A DNA stretch of 64,000 nt from Mansonella perstans (Eukaryota > Nematoda > Chromadorea > Rhabditida > Onchocercidae), in NCBI GenBank assembly GCA_037074765.1, contig JBAMDO010000001.1:248001-312000 (forward strand), written 5' to 3'. Made by a program: the position numbers and the translations under genes. The notes below the pieces were generated by a model that searched no databases, was not told where the DNA came from, and worked only from the letters and a program-made list of their open reading frames with translations. Positions 29,180 through 42,700 of this stretch are shown here, piece by piece (within the stretch, counting starts at the first letter, position 1; every line of letters starts with the position of its first letter).

Positions 29180-32100
29180 TGTTTCTGCTCTACAATTTAT
29201 TTATAAAAATCACAGGTTAATTGGAACTTAATCCAAACATTCTGCAAAATTTGAATTAAATATAAAGTTTCTAATTATTAAGTGTAAATATTTTCAGCAT
29301 GATTTCAATTAATTGAAAAAGTTTCCAAGCTTCTAAGCTTCCATAAATATCTATTCATAGTAAACAGCAGAGAATTGGTCTCCAAGAACTTTCAAATGAA
29401 ATAAAAATTGAAGTCTTCTTTACTTGCAAAAAATCCTTTTTTATGCGACCAATCGTGGAAATAAAAAAGTTCACAATAAGGAAACAAATTTAATAAAATT
29501 TTGTTATTAAATAAAAGTTATTCCGCGAAAAGCAAAATGAAAGAAAAGTCTTTGTCATTCTTTATGTCAATAAAAAGCAATCACTAATCGCTAACTGAAC
29601 AATGGCCAATTAATTAATTAATATATATTGAGAATAATACAAGCTGAAAATGCAATTAGCCAATACATTTTGAAAATTATGTGGCTGAAAATAAAACAAA
29701 GTAAGAAACCTTATTATTGGAGCAAGAAATTTATTATTCTATTGGAATTTGACAGTGTTATTTAAGTTTCATTTATTTGCTGAAACTTTACAAATAGAAG
29801 AAATGAAGTAAATAACAAAAAACTCTAGCGATTTTGCTTTCATTTTATTTTAAATATTTATTTTCATACAAACAAGAATATATTTAAAATTATATTCAAA
29901 GTCTTGAAATTTTTGACCACAATTCCATTGCTATCATCGGAACAACTTTGATTTAATCATTTCAGAATTTTAAAAACCTAATTAGCTACAGAAAGATGTT
30001 TCCACATACACTTTCCATCATCATCACTGGTCATTATCAGCAATTTAATTCTCATAACTTTATCTTTAACAAGTTTTCTTCAGTCATCTTTTCTCTTTTT
30101 TAATGCTCATTCAACGGCAATCGTCCACCAAACATCCAACTAAAATGTTAACTTCAAATAAGCATTTTATATACTACGGTTTAAATTTTTATCAATACGA
30201 TTGAAATTTGTTGGACCTCTTTGTTCGTTTCCGATTCACTGGGGATCCAATCGAATTCTGAACAAAAAGCAAGGAGTGATATGGACAGAATTTTAAAAAA
30301 TATCAGCAGATGAGAACAATATCACCGAAATTGTCGCTAATTTCAAGAATTGGATGGAATAATGTGAGTTCCAGCAAATAAAACACGAAGCTCCGCAAAA
30401 AATTTTAATAAAATTCACAAATTTCAAAAAATTACTTGATTTTATTTCAAAATTAATTTGCATAAAAAAAGAAAAAAAACATTCCATTGCAGTGTTTCTC
30501 GTTTTGACAAGAATTTAGAAGCAAAATTTCACATGCTTCCTCAACGCGGCACACCGGAAAAGACTTTGTTTAATCCCCGCCTCCTCTGTCCTCGGGGCAG
30601 TCCCCATGGATTCTAACATTCCATTTGTTTATAGGGATAGAATTGGATAAATTATGGATTCGCTGGATTGTTTATTTCGGATTTTTGTACCAAAAAAATA
30701 AAACTCTATGAAAAATTCTTTCAACCTCCATAATATCTCGGACATGCCTTTCTCCAGGAAAAATAATTTTTCATTTCTTTCTATATCCGCCTAATCATTT
30801 ATAGCTTTTCGATTTTTCTCTTTCCCTCTCCTTTCTCTGTATTGTTTTATATAACTATGGGATATTTTTTAAGAATGGAGATTAAACACTAACTTATAAA
30901 ACATTTTCGTTTTTCCTAATTAATTTTCGTAGTTAAATAAAATTATAAATGATTAAATTTCATTCATTGTCAATTCCTTTCTTTCTTTTTTCTCTTCCTT
31001 TTGCATATTAATGATAATTAGAGTATCTTTTTCGTTTTTGATTTTGTTTGTCGTCAGTTTTTCCTAATCTGTTGTTTGCAACAATAAATTTGATTATGCC
31101 AAATAAACTTTATCATATAAATAATGACAATAAATGTAATAACAGTGATAATGCAAAAACATAATAATAATAGTGATAATTACAGTAATAATGATAAATT
31201 GTAGTAGCAATGATAATAAGATACAGTCGTTAAACTAATAAATGATTTGCAAATTTTGTTTTCGGTGAAGTGGATGAAAAAGAGAAGAAGAAGCATGAAT
31301 GAATGAATTTGCTAAATTTCTTTAAATACTAAAGAATGGCAGCATGAGGACAAATGGATAGTATTATCAACCTGGGCAAAAATGACAATTTCCTCCTTTT
31401 CTGCCTGGTCTTCTTAAAATTGTTTCATAAATTTTATGAATGATTTCTTCAAAATCCCTCTAAGTTGATAAATCCATCATTATTAATAACACTGTCATTC
31501 GTTGTTATTAAGAACTCACTGTCTTTTATTGTTTGCTGAAGTAAACAGAATTGTGATATTAATGATTCCATCATCTCACTCATTATTATTCTTCTCATCG
31601 TCACCGTTATTATCATCTTCTCAAATTGAAATTGATATCAGTTTTTAATATTATTAGCTAAGAACTGAACTGAATAGCTAAAGCGACAATAAGGATTTGA
31701 TTATGAAAATAGTTTCAAAATCATTGTAATTTAATCAAATTTGGCAAGAAAATGAATGTTTTGAAATATTTTTCATCTTTTCTTTTTTGTTGACATATAG
31801 TAGAATATGATGCTAATTAACTGATTACCTAATAATAATAATTACTAATGTCAGTCGGTTCTCTCTTAACAAACTAATTTAAACTGCTGAAAAGCCTGAT
31901 TAAAATTATCCTTTGGCTCATATTTCTACCTGACTTCATCATGTTAAATCATTTAATCATCTCAAAGTGTCTTCTGCGACAATAAAAAACAAAGAAGTTA
32001 TCGCTTGCGGAAACGAAAGGAAAGCTGTGGGAGGGAGAGAGAAAAAGAAAAAAGAGAAGGAAAAAATGAAGGAAAAAGAATTTTTTTTAAAAAAAAATTC

Positions 32101-33700
32101 GAACTCTTTTAATGACATCATCGTTGATTTTATTTTTTTTTTATTTTTAAATTCTAATTTTATTTTTCCCCTATTCATACATGTTCTGTTTCATGTTTCA
32201 TATTTCTATGGATATTTTCTTATGTGCGTTTTTCATTCGTTACGGATACATGAAAGCAGGATGATGACCTATACAACGAGCTGCGTAGACCTAATTTTCT
32301 TCCAATTTCATGTGACAGTTTCTTCAACATACCAGCATTTATTGTTCTTTTCCACCATCAAAATCAGTAACAACAACAATAGTAAAAGCAACTACCAGTT
32401 ACTACAACTTTTCCGGTATTCTCAAGTATTTTCACGATGACCTCTACTGCTTACCTCTGAGTCCACATAAGTGACACATTTCAGCCACGAAGACATGCAG
32501 TCAAGCAATGATTACTGAATTACTATGACATTTTCGTCACATAAATAAATGTATGATTTGTATGTCGTCTGTGTCACCCATTCAAACGACCAATTCAACA
32601 AACTCATTTCATCCTTTTTTGTTTTTTCTCTTAATTATCATACTTTTCATTGCTTTGCATTTCTTGATGGATTTTTATTAAAATTTTGTTCGACTTCTAT
32701 TAATATTGTTAATTCTTGAAGCAATTATGCTCTACTGTAGTTATACATGCTTCCACGTAAAAAAAGATTTAGAAAAAAAAACTAAATTTCAAAATAGCGT
32801 CTAATTTTGAAATATGAGAAAGAAGCGAAGGAGAGAGAGAGAAAGAAAAAGGAATGAAATGATCTTCAAGCGGATATTCGATTCAGATGTAATCCATACA
32901 GATTGCAAGTATTAATATCGGATTTAAGAATTGTTTCTTATTTATTTTTTTTAAAAATGTAAATGTGTGTAAAGCTATAGTGAAGCGTGATAATTTCAAT
33001 GCTACTATTAATCACCAAATACATTGGTACTGATCAATTTAAAACTTAAATTATTTCATGATATCGTTCATGCTTGTAATATTTTAAATTTGATCTAAAA
33101 TTTAAATTTTTATATAAAATTTGTGAAAAACGAGCGATTTGATACTGAGTTCAGTTAATTTGAATTAAATTCATACGATTGGTAAAAAGCAATTGGATCG
33201 TGATGAATCCCATGTCGTTTAGTGCTTTAAAATTAAACTAAAATTTTACTTCGATGAAAAAAATTTTACAAATGTACGAAAAGATATCCAATTATAGCAT
33301 GAACATGTTATCGTATGACAATTATAAATGGTAATAAATTTGTGAAATTCCAAGCGCGGTCATTTTTGTACCTATCGTTCCGGATAATTGGATTTAAAGA
33401 AATGATTAGACGAATTAGCATTATCAAATTAACCTCGTTTGATGCATTGAATTTCATGGATTGTGTTCCACGTAAAATTTAAAAAAATAATTAACATGAT
33501 CTATCATTTATAAAAAGCAATGCACTGGTTTAAATTATTTTAAATTTTCAAAATTTTTTTGCAACGTTTCAAAAAATTTAAAGGAAATAATGAAAGTTTG
33601 TATTTGGTTCTTAAACTTGACAGTTATTGTTAATTACTGGGACTATCAATTGTAGCCTATTATTAACTTGAAGTTCAAAATTCATTGTCAAATTTTTGAT

Positions 33701-33772
33701 TTAATGTCATCATCTCTTCTGGCATACCTTCTCTGTTTAATGTCTTCATGTCTTCTGGCATACCTTCTCTGT
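33701..33772 (+). repeat. 36-bp tandem duplication
   Basis: Two adjacent copies of a 36-bp unit containing TCTTCTGGCATACCTTCTCT, differing at two positions. It is intergenic. Confidence 0.85.
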
Positions 33773-35540
33773 TGTGTTACTTTAACAAATTTCTAAAATT
33801 GATTTAAATTTTGTGATTTATTAGTAGGAAAAGTTGATATAATATAAATTGAACTATGCAAGGTCTAACCCCCCCTCCCTCCCTCCCCCCGTCAGTCTCT
33901 TCTCTCTCTTCTCCATTTATCCTTTTAAAACTTTCATTGTTCGTTGAAATGTTTCCGATAGTGAAAAGATTTATTCATCTCATCCCGCTCTCATAGCACT
34001 AGCAACATTGAAAAGTTGCTGAAGAAGACAAGTAATATAATGTAAAAGTTGGCTTTCGGACGCTTCAAACTAGTTCAAAGCCATCATCGTTCTTTATGAG
34101 CGGTTGAAATGAGAGATGAAGAAAGGCGAATATATCTCCGACAGCTTTCTCAATTCAATTCGGATCAGCCACCGGTCGTTTTTCCCCTCCCATTGCCATT
34201 ATTACCCATCCATTTCCCCAATTCTTGTACCTAATGTCCATTCACTCCATTTATTGCTTGCAGCCCACCCTACTATCTACTTATTGTCAAATCCCTATTA
34301 GTAGCACTAATCATGCACTTTTTAATTAAGAAAGCTACTTTTCCTTACGGTGGATAATAATTTGGATGACAATAACTGCTCGCAATGATTTCAAATGTAA
34401 AAATAAAATGAAACATATTTTCGTCTTTCTTAAATTAATCATTTGTTAAATGCATTAAATGAATTTAAAAGTAAAAAGAATAAAATTTTAATTTGGTGAA
34501 TTTAGTTCAAAATTCCTTTATTCAAATTTCCTCTCAATTACTGAACACAAAACGACAAGGATGAAATGACAATGGAAATGAAAAGAGGGTGAATCAGTGT
34601 ACTTATCAATGAGAACAATAAATAAGCGCCAATCATTTGTCTGAAAGATGAAAGAACAGGTAAATTGAAAGGACAGATAAACAAATATTTTTTCCAATTA
34701 GATATAAGAAATCAAATGAACATTTTGGGATAAATGCTACTATCAATTAAAGGTTCACGTCGGCAATGATATTTAAAGGATTGATATCATATTAAAAGTT
34801 TCTGTCACTGCATTTCAAACACATAACACAAAAGACTGATGTGACAAAGTTTGAAGAAATACTAGTCACATTAGCTAAATGAAAGATAACATGGATGCAA
34901 ATCTTTTCTTCTGATTTCATATCTATTGAAAGTGCTCTGATTGTAATTGATGATAACGACTCAGGAAGAAGGGAAAGAAGGAAAAGAGCTTGAAATGCGG
35001 AACTTCGAAAGCAAACTTCTAAAAAAAATACCAATTCAATCTCTACAAGTACTGTTAATCGATTTCTATTAACTTTCATTGTCGAATAAATTAATTGGAT
35101 TTCGTCTACGGATGTGCTGATACAAAATAAGAGTAAATAGAAAGTTTACAAAGGGGCAATCAATGTTTATTTTAACTTGACTTCAGAAGTTGCGTTATTT
35201 ATAGCCTAGTTTTAATTGGCTCCATTATTTATAATCCAGCTTTGTACTGCTATTTAAATTACAGATGGGTACTTTAACTATAGTTTGATTTAATAGGAAC
35301 ATAAATTGCGCTGTCTTCATTCTATGTAACTGTGTTTGCTTATGACACATTGATGTTTTAAATTGAGAATTACTTTTTAAAGTGAATTCACGTAAAACTA
35401 TCAGCTTGATCACGTCACGTAATCGAAAATAATGATAGTGATATCCATGTTAATTTTTCATCACCTTCATATTTAAGTTGCTGTAGCAGCGATAAACCAG
35501 ATGAAACAAACAACACATAAATACATGTATGTGCACTGTT

Positions 35541-35613
35541 ACACACATACACATACATACATGCACATACACAAATATACATACACGCATACACATACAT
35601 GCATACACTCACA
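35541..35613 (+). repeat. ACAT/ACAC microsatellite
   Basis: Degenerate ACATAC and ATGCAC repeats. The cysteine- and tyrosine-rich minus-strand frame across it is an artefact of the repeat. Confidence 0.85.
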
Positions 35614-37149
35614 TTCATAAATTCAATGAGAGACACGTACGTTGCTGATAAATAGGTAGTTCCTTAAATGCCGCTAGGTTTTAGATATATGCAAAACTGG
35701 TATATCTAGGTGAGCTGCTACAAGTGACCAACAAAGTAGCGGTTCCAGTCGCATGGTTTCACTCTTCTGATCAGCATATGCTCAACTATGTCATCAACAT
35801 TCAAACAGGATAACCAACCATTGTCAACTTATTGTCGCTGCAATCAACTACTGCTATTGTTGTTGTTACTGTTATTGTTGTTGCTGTTGCTGCTGTAGCT
35901 ATTAACAATTGATTATTAACAATTGTAGCTATTAACAGCTTAATACTCGTACTTTGATGTCATTGAAGCAGTAAAAAAATTTTACAATTTTTTCTTTTTT
36001 ATGTGGAGAAGTTATAACTTAAGCAATTATCATATAATTTGGAAGAAAATAACATAAAACAAAAATTCTTTTTTAAAAAATTTAACTTCAAAATCCTAAA
36101 TTAACTCGTGACAGATTAAAAGTAATTTTGCAAATAAAAAGAAATGAGTTGAGCTACAAATTTCCTTTACTTCATTTAATTATTGTTAATTTATTGTAAA
36201 ACTTTTAACTTTTTTTTTGTTTTGCTTATTTTTACCGTTCATTAGAAGTTAGTATCAATTATTCACGTCCATTATGTCGTAGCTTTATGCAAATTGATAT
36301 ATTAATCATTTTAATTTCGAATTTAATTTAAATTCAATTTCGATCAAAATCTGTGAGTTCCGCGTTTCGCTGCTCTTTCCCTTTCATTCTTAATTTTGAA
36401 TGTTTATGCCGAAAAGATGCCGATTGATTTGCAAGCAATAAGATGTGACGATAAAAGCAATCATTAATGACCACTTAATAAGCTTTTTTAACAATGACAT
36501 TAGTTTTTTTCTTTTCATCTTCAAAAAAATTTCAAACTTTTGCTAAATAAACTTAACTTATACTCTTTTTTTAGCAATCTTCTTTCTAATCGTTGTTGCT
36601 ATTAATATTACTATTGTTGTTGAAATTAGAAATAATTAAATGGAATGTGATCCATGTTTGAGCTCAAATGTTAAATACACGGGAAGACGGGATACGGGAT
36701 GAAGAATTGGAAGAAGACAAAGAAAAGAGCAGAAAGCGGAATGTTTTATCCATCTTGTTGATCCACAAAAATCCAATCATACTATTCCCCGCTTATCACT
36801 ATAAATAATATCTATTATGTTGATAATGTGATATTAGGTAAATCTAGATTCAAAAAAAAAGTATCATTTAGATGCCATAAGAAATGGTAAACAGTCAAAT
36901 AATTGAAGCGATTGCAAAAATGACAATGATAAGTAATCTAAACAGCGATGTGACATGCGGCAAGAAACTAGGTAAGAGCGACTACAACCATTGCTTTGAC
37001 TCCGACGGCGATCGGTCGAATTTGGGTCGATGATGTCCTGCTCCAATGCTCCTTCACTGAACAATACAACAACAATATACAACAATTAAAACTACTTCAA
37101 AAATGCTCCTTTTCTCAATCGGCATCAAGCCATTATGATCATCGACATC

Positions 37150-37450
<301 letters not shown>

Positions 37451-38163
37451 GCTATCATTAATAGTACGATAAACAAGTAATCAGCATTTTTCATTATTGT
37501 ACAAGCAAAATATCCTACTCTTTTCTCCCCTTCCAAGCATCTTATGGATAGCAGGGAGTATTTTCGCTTATTAAAAGCATTTATTAAAGTATCATTTATT
37601 AAATTATTTATGGCTTTTTAAGCTGTTCTCGGTGTTCATCAAGTAAATCATTGTTTCACTTTTTTTTTCATTCTTAAACTTAAATAATTAAATATAAGTA
37701 AATAGCAAAGATGAAGTGAAAGAAGATTCAGATTCAAGTTTTAATTTGCAAAATTAATTATCAGATTTGTGCACATTTCTATCCCAAATTATTATTTTTC
37801 GATATATCCTTTCTAATCTTTTCAAATTTTTCGCTTTTAAACTTTCATTTTATTTCTTTTCTCTTCTCTTTTCTTCTTGCTATTTTTTGTTGTTACTTTA
37901 AAGAAACGGTTATTAAAATAAATTACCTATCCGATGCAAATGCCCATTTTGAGGGATGTTAAATGATGATATTGGAATTGGTTCGAAATTTCGAATAGAT
38001 AGCAATAGTTTGAATTAGGAAGATAAAGGAAAATGAGAAGGATAAGAAGAATGAGATGAAGGAGAAGAAGAAGGAATGAATGAAATGAATGAGAGAGCTA
38101 TTCGGGATGAGAGTGAAATCTGAAATGAAATGAATGAGAAGAAAGAGAAATTTTTAGGGGGAA

Positions 38164-38194
38164 TTGCTGCTGCTGCTGCTGCTGATGCTGCTGA

Positions 38195-38225
<31 letters not shown>

Positions 38226-38228
38226 CAT
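38164..38228 (+). repeat. (GCT/GAT)n microsatellite
   Basis: An imperfect run of CTG triplets interspersed with ATG triplets, directly 5' of the GC-rich hairpin element. Confidence 0.85.
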
Positions 38229-38229
38229 C

Positions 38230-38288
38230 ATGGGGCTCTCCCGTACTGTAGTTTTACGCTGGGAGCATTTCGGTAAATAGGGCCCCAT
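38230..38288 (+). other. GC-rich element able to form a three-way junction
   Basis: Outer stem ATGGGGC (38230-38236) pairs with GCCCCAT (38282-38288). Arm 2 is CTCCC (38238-38242) with GGGAG (38261-38265), extended by GTA (38243-38245) with TAC (38255-38257) across a 3-base bulge. Arm 3 is ATTT (38267-38270) with AAAT (38275-38278) around CGGT. It stands out against flanking AT-rich DNA. No known RNA family is recognised, and it does not fit tRNA consensus. Confidence 0.35.
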
Positions 38289-39770
38289 CCTTACATCCAA
38301 TGTCTTTCATTCCAGTAACCCTCATTTCATTCCACCGGGAGCTTATCAAATTGGGTCTTCCCCTCCCACACCTTGTCTTATTTTGTCCCCTCACCTCTCC
38401 CCGCTCCCTACTGTTCGTTCCAGCATTTCCTTATCCCCTTCCCAATCCCGTATCTTTCCTCTCTCCTCTTCCTCCTCCACCTTCCTACATCATCCATTCT
38501 TTGGAATCACCCAAGCAATTTGAACAATATTTTTCCAAATGGTCAGTTTGGTCGTTACTAACTGTGATTAGTTTATTCCAACATAGCAACAATCAATTAG
38601 ACTTGAACAAACTGAAATTTTTCTTTTCAATTAATTACCATTAAATTTAGTACTATTGCAACTACTAATTAGTGCTACTGACAATAACAATGGTTAACGA
38701 GGATTTTTCAAATTTAATATTAAAATAATGGCAAAATTTTCCGCTCTTTCAAAATAGGAATACATGCGAGAAAAATACACATAATATTTTTAGAACTGCC
38801 GTTACTTCTCGGTTCTGATACAAATTTTTCAATTTTCAACATTTTTTTCTCTCTTCTTCTGTGTCTCTTTCCATTTCTTTCTGTTTTTTAAGAAAATCTT
38901 TTTACATTCCTCCTACAATTTTCAATTAGAATTCTTTGAAAATTTGCTATTTTCCAAAAAATTTGACCCTTATTTGTTAACTCTTTTTCTTTTATCTTTT
39001 TCTTCATTTCACAGAACAGTTAAATTAAATTATAAGGCAGTTGCATTCTCTAATTCAATAATCACTACGTTAGTAAAAATAAACTACTGATATAATTTTT
39101 CATCGATTTTAACATTTTTAATTTAGCAACAAACCTTTAACTTTTCATTTTAATATCACATCTAAAATAATCATATGAATTAGACTGACGACAATGTTTT
39201 AAACTTCTTTGTGATTTTGAAAAGGCAAATTTTTTGCTTTGAACAATTGCAACTATTCTTTATTTTTATACACTGAAGAATTTTACAAGTTTGAAGCTTC
39301 TGAAATTTTAAATAATTTGGAGCAAATCTAATTTTGTACATTTCTAAATCAAAAGAATGTTGGCAGAAACTTACTTTATTTACTGGGATAATAGTAAATT
39401 TAAAATAAGCTTTCGTATATACTTAGAATCCAAGTTTTTCTTCTCTAATTCGAATTCAAAAATATTTTACAATGAATAAATTTTTGAATATTTCAATTAC
39501 ACTTGTTTCAAATTTAAAATTGTCCATGTATTAGCAGATAATAAGATGTATTCAAAATATTCAAATATTTATTAAAATTGTTATTATCGTTTTTCTCGAG
39601 AGAAAAGGCAAAGATGCTGCTTTTTAAAAAGTTTTTGCCAATTAAGTTTAATATAATTTTGTAGTGACTTCACCGATCGGATGATAATTGCACGACGGAT
39701 AAAGCATATTACAATTAAGAAAATGCATCTGAAAGTATAATATTTGTCTTTAACAATTATTTGTACAACA

Positions 39771-42700
39771 ATGGATGCATTAATATTGAATGCTGGACAT
39801 TCCCAACTGGAAGAGCAGCTAAAAATCGCGGCAGCTTGCGGTGTTGCGGAACGACAACACGGATCTAAATCTAGCGATATTACCGCGGTGATAGCAACTG
39901 AAGATAATGATGAAATGGATGACAGTAATGAAGGTTTGTAATTAACTTCGATTTTCGCAAAAATAAAATTCATTCAAATATCATTTTTTTTTCGAAAAAT
40001 AAAAAATAAGAGCTTGCGATATTGTGCATTAGTAAAATGAGTGTAATTATGACAGTTTATATCGGCGATTAATAAAGAAGCTTTCATTTGAAAAAAGAAA
40101 AAAGGTCGATAAAAAGTTTCTGCCATTTGAAATGAAATTTTTACTCAAATTTATTCAAATTATTTGCAGTAACTATAATTTTTGTAACTGCAACATCATT
40201 ATAATATCATTAATATCACAATTTCTTGCGGTTTCTTAAATCTAATTATCTATAAAAGAATTGATTTCCATTTGTTTTATTTAATTTCCCTTTTTATAAG
40301 TTTTTCTTCTCGCCGCGTGTTTGTCGCGCATTTTTTTGTAAATCGAATTTATGCACAATGTTGTTAATTTTGAATGTGTATTTACTGAACAATTTTTATT
40401 TTTTCAATTTTACAAGATTTGTGAATCACTTTTGAAATTGTTGGGAATTTTTGAAAATTCCAATTCTCTGTGGTAAAGTAGCAGTAATCTTTTCATATGC
40501 AGTAAACAAATAAACATTTGGAACAAAAAAAAATTTTTCATCATTAACCATAAAGCATATCAGCAAAATCAAAATTCTAAGAGACGTAATCTTTTTTTGC
40601 AGTCTGGCTTAGGTCGTGGAAATTTCATGATAGTTTTGTTTTGTGAAATTTAAAACCTAATCTTTCTAACCTATTATTCATGTGTTCAAATCAGAAAATT
40701 TTTAAAAATTTTTGAAACTATCTTTTCTAGAAAAATTTCCACTAAAAAAGTCCATTCATACTATCATGCATGTTGGATTTCTACAATATTTTAATTCATT
40801 TATGGAAAAGAAATAAAAATTCAATGCTTCATGAATATTTAATTTTTTCTTAAAAATTCCAAAAAAATTTAAAATTGAATAAGTTCAATCTCTCAAAAGT
40901 TATTAACAGAACCCAACATTCTGCTTATACTTCTTTTTAATTCTGGTTTTCTCACTTAAATTTTTGAATTTTCTCTTTGAAAATTTTGAACTTCTGCTTT
41001 TTCAGTACCAATAATTTCGGCAACTCAAGATTTGATTCTTTTTTAAAAGCCTTTCACATTTGTTCACTATGCTTTGTTCAGTGAACGACAAGCCTTTTAA
41101 ATCAATTTTGACCAATTAATGTTTTCCTCCAAATAAATTCCAATTAAATAACACAGGCTTTATTTGATTTATTTTTATTATTAGCTAATTACAAATTTCA
41201 TTTTTTTTTCTAAATATTTGACAAATTATTCCCGGGAGGTTGAAATTTCAAGTGACGCTTCAAATCGTCATTTGAAATTGTACACTAATTAGACGTAATT
41301 TTTTGCCAAATAAATAATACAAAATTTTTTTAAAAATGAAATTTATCCAAATTTTAAAAAAAATTATAACTGTTAGCGCTTAATAAGCTTTGCTGGAAGA
41401 AGTAAAACTCCATTTTATTATTTAATAATAATTAAATTATAGGTGCTTGATCTTTTAAACTTTAGCAAAACATAGATGTGTATGAGAGAGAGAGAGAGAA
41501 AGTAAAATTCCTCGTTGATTCCAATCATTCATTGTTTGTTTTTTTTACATTCAAATATTCTGATTGATAATAAATATGACAAATTATTCCCGGGAGGTTG
41601 AAATTTCAAATGACGCTACAAATCAAATAATAAGTGAAGCAATTCAAACAGTAGGGAGAGATTAAAAAAATTAGGAGAAGGAAGTTTTATTTTTTTCTTA
41701 ATTTTTTTCAGTCATGTGACCCAGTGACCCGTATATGCTACTGCTGCTTCTGCTCTTGCTACTACCACTATGGTACATGCGTGTGTGTGTTTGTGTTTTT
41801 TTTTTTTTAATTGCTGATGGGACAGCATCTTCGTGTAATTCAAATTCTGATCCAATTCCGATTCCCTTCTTCGAAATTTCATTTTTCATATTTTGCAATA
41901 ACCATCAATTTTTCTGCATTCTCAAATATTCAATAATATTTTATGAATAAAAGATACAATCATCTGTCACTAAAATATGAAGAGAAAAAAAATAGAAATT
42001 TATCATCTTTTACTTTTTGCTTCTTAATTCAGAAAGGAGTAAAATTTACTGGAATGTTGAAAGCCTGAATGAAAAGAGCTAAAATTCTCTCAAATCCGAA
42101 GATCAGAAGCGGAAAAGAGGAGAGAAAAAGCGAGAAGGCAAGAAGGGAAAAAAAGGAAAGAAATGAAATAAATGTAAGCCAATAGGGAAAATTAATAGAA
42201 AAAAATAATTTAAAGGATTAACAGCTGCACTGAACATTCTATTCATCATTTAAGAAAACACACCTAAAAAAAAAACTTATTAAATTTAATAGAATCAAAT
42301 TACCTTTTGTTGTTTCGCAAATAGTTTAGCTAACTTAGCTTAACTTTTGTCAGTGCTCTTTCAATGTTGCTCTTGTTATTTCGACATAGTTACTTTTTGG
42401 TACTTTTGTTATTATGATATTCGTTGTTAGTTTTGTCACTTTGATAGGTTTGTAAAATCATTTAGTCCAACACTTGCTATAAGTGGCGTCTAACAAGTCC
42501 TTTTTTATTTGCATCTATTTATACAAAAAATTATCATTAGCTTAAAGAAGATCAAGTATTAACTTGACTAGGAGAACTTGTAGCTGCTACTTGATGCAAT
42601 AAGCAAAAAATTTGCACACATTATGTATAATTAAATTACAGCTGACATTACTTCTTATATCTCATTTTGTTCCACAAAAAATATGTCTTTAAATCAGATC

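Noticed and set aside
38231..38287. GC-rich hairpin considered as a tRNA gene
   Set aside because: It has no A-box or B-box consensus and no seven-base anticodon loop, and it has one arm fewer than a nuclear tRNA.
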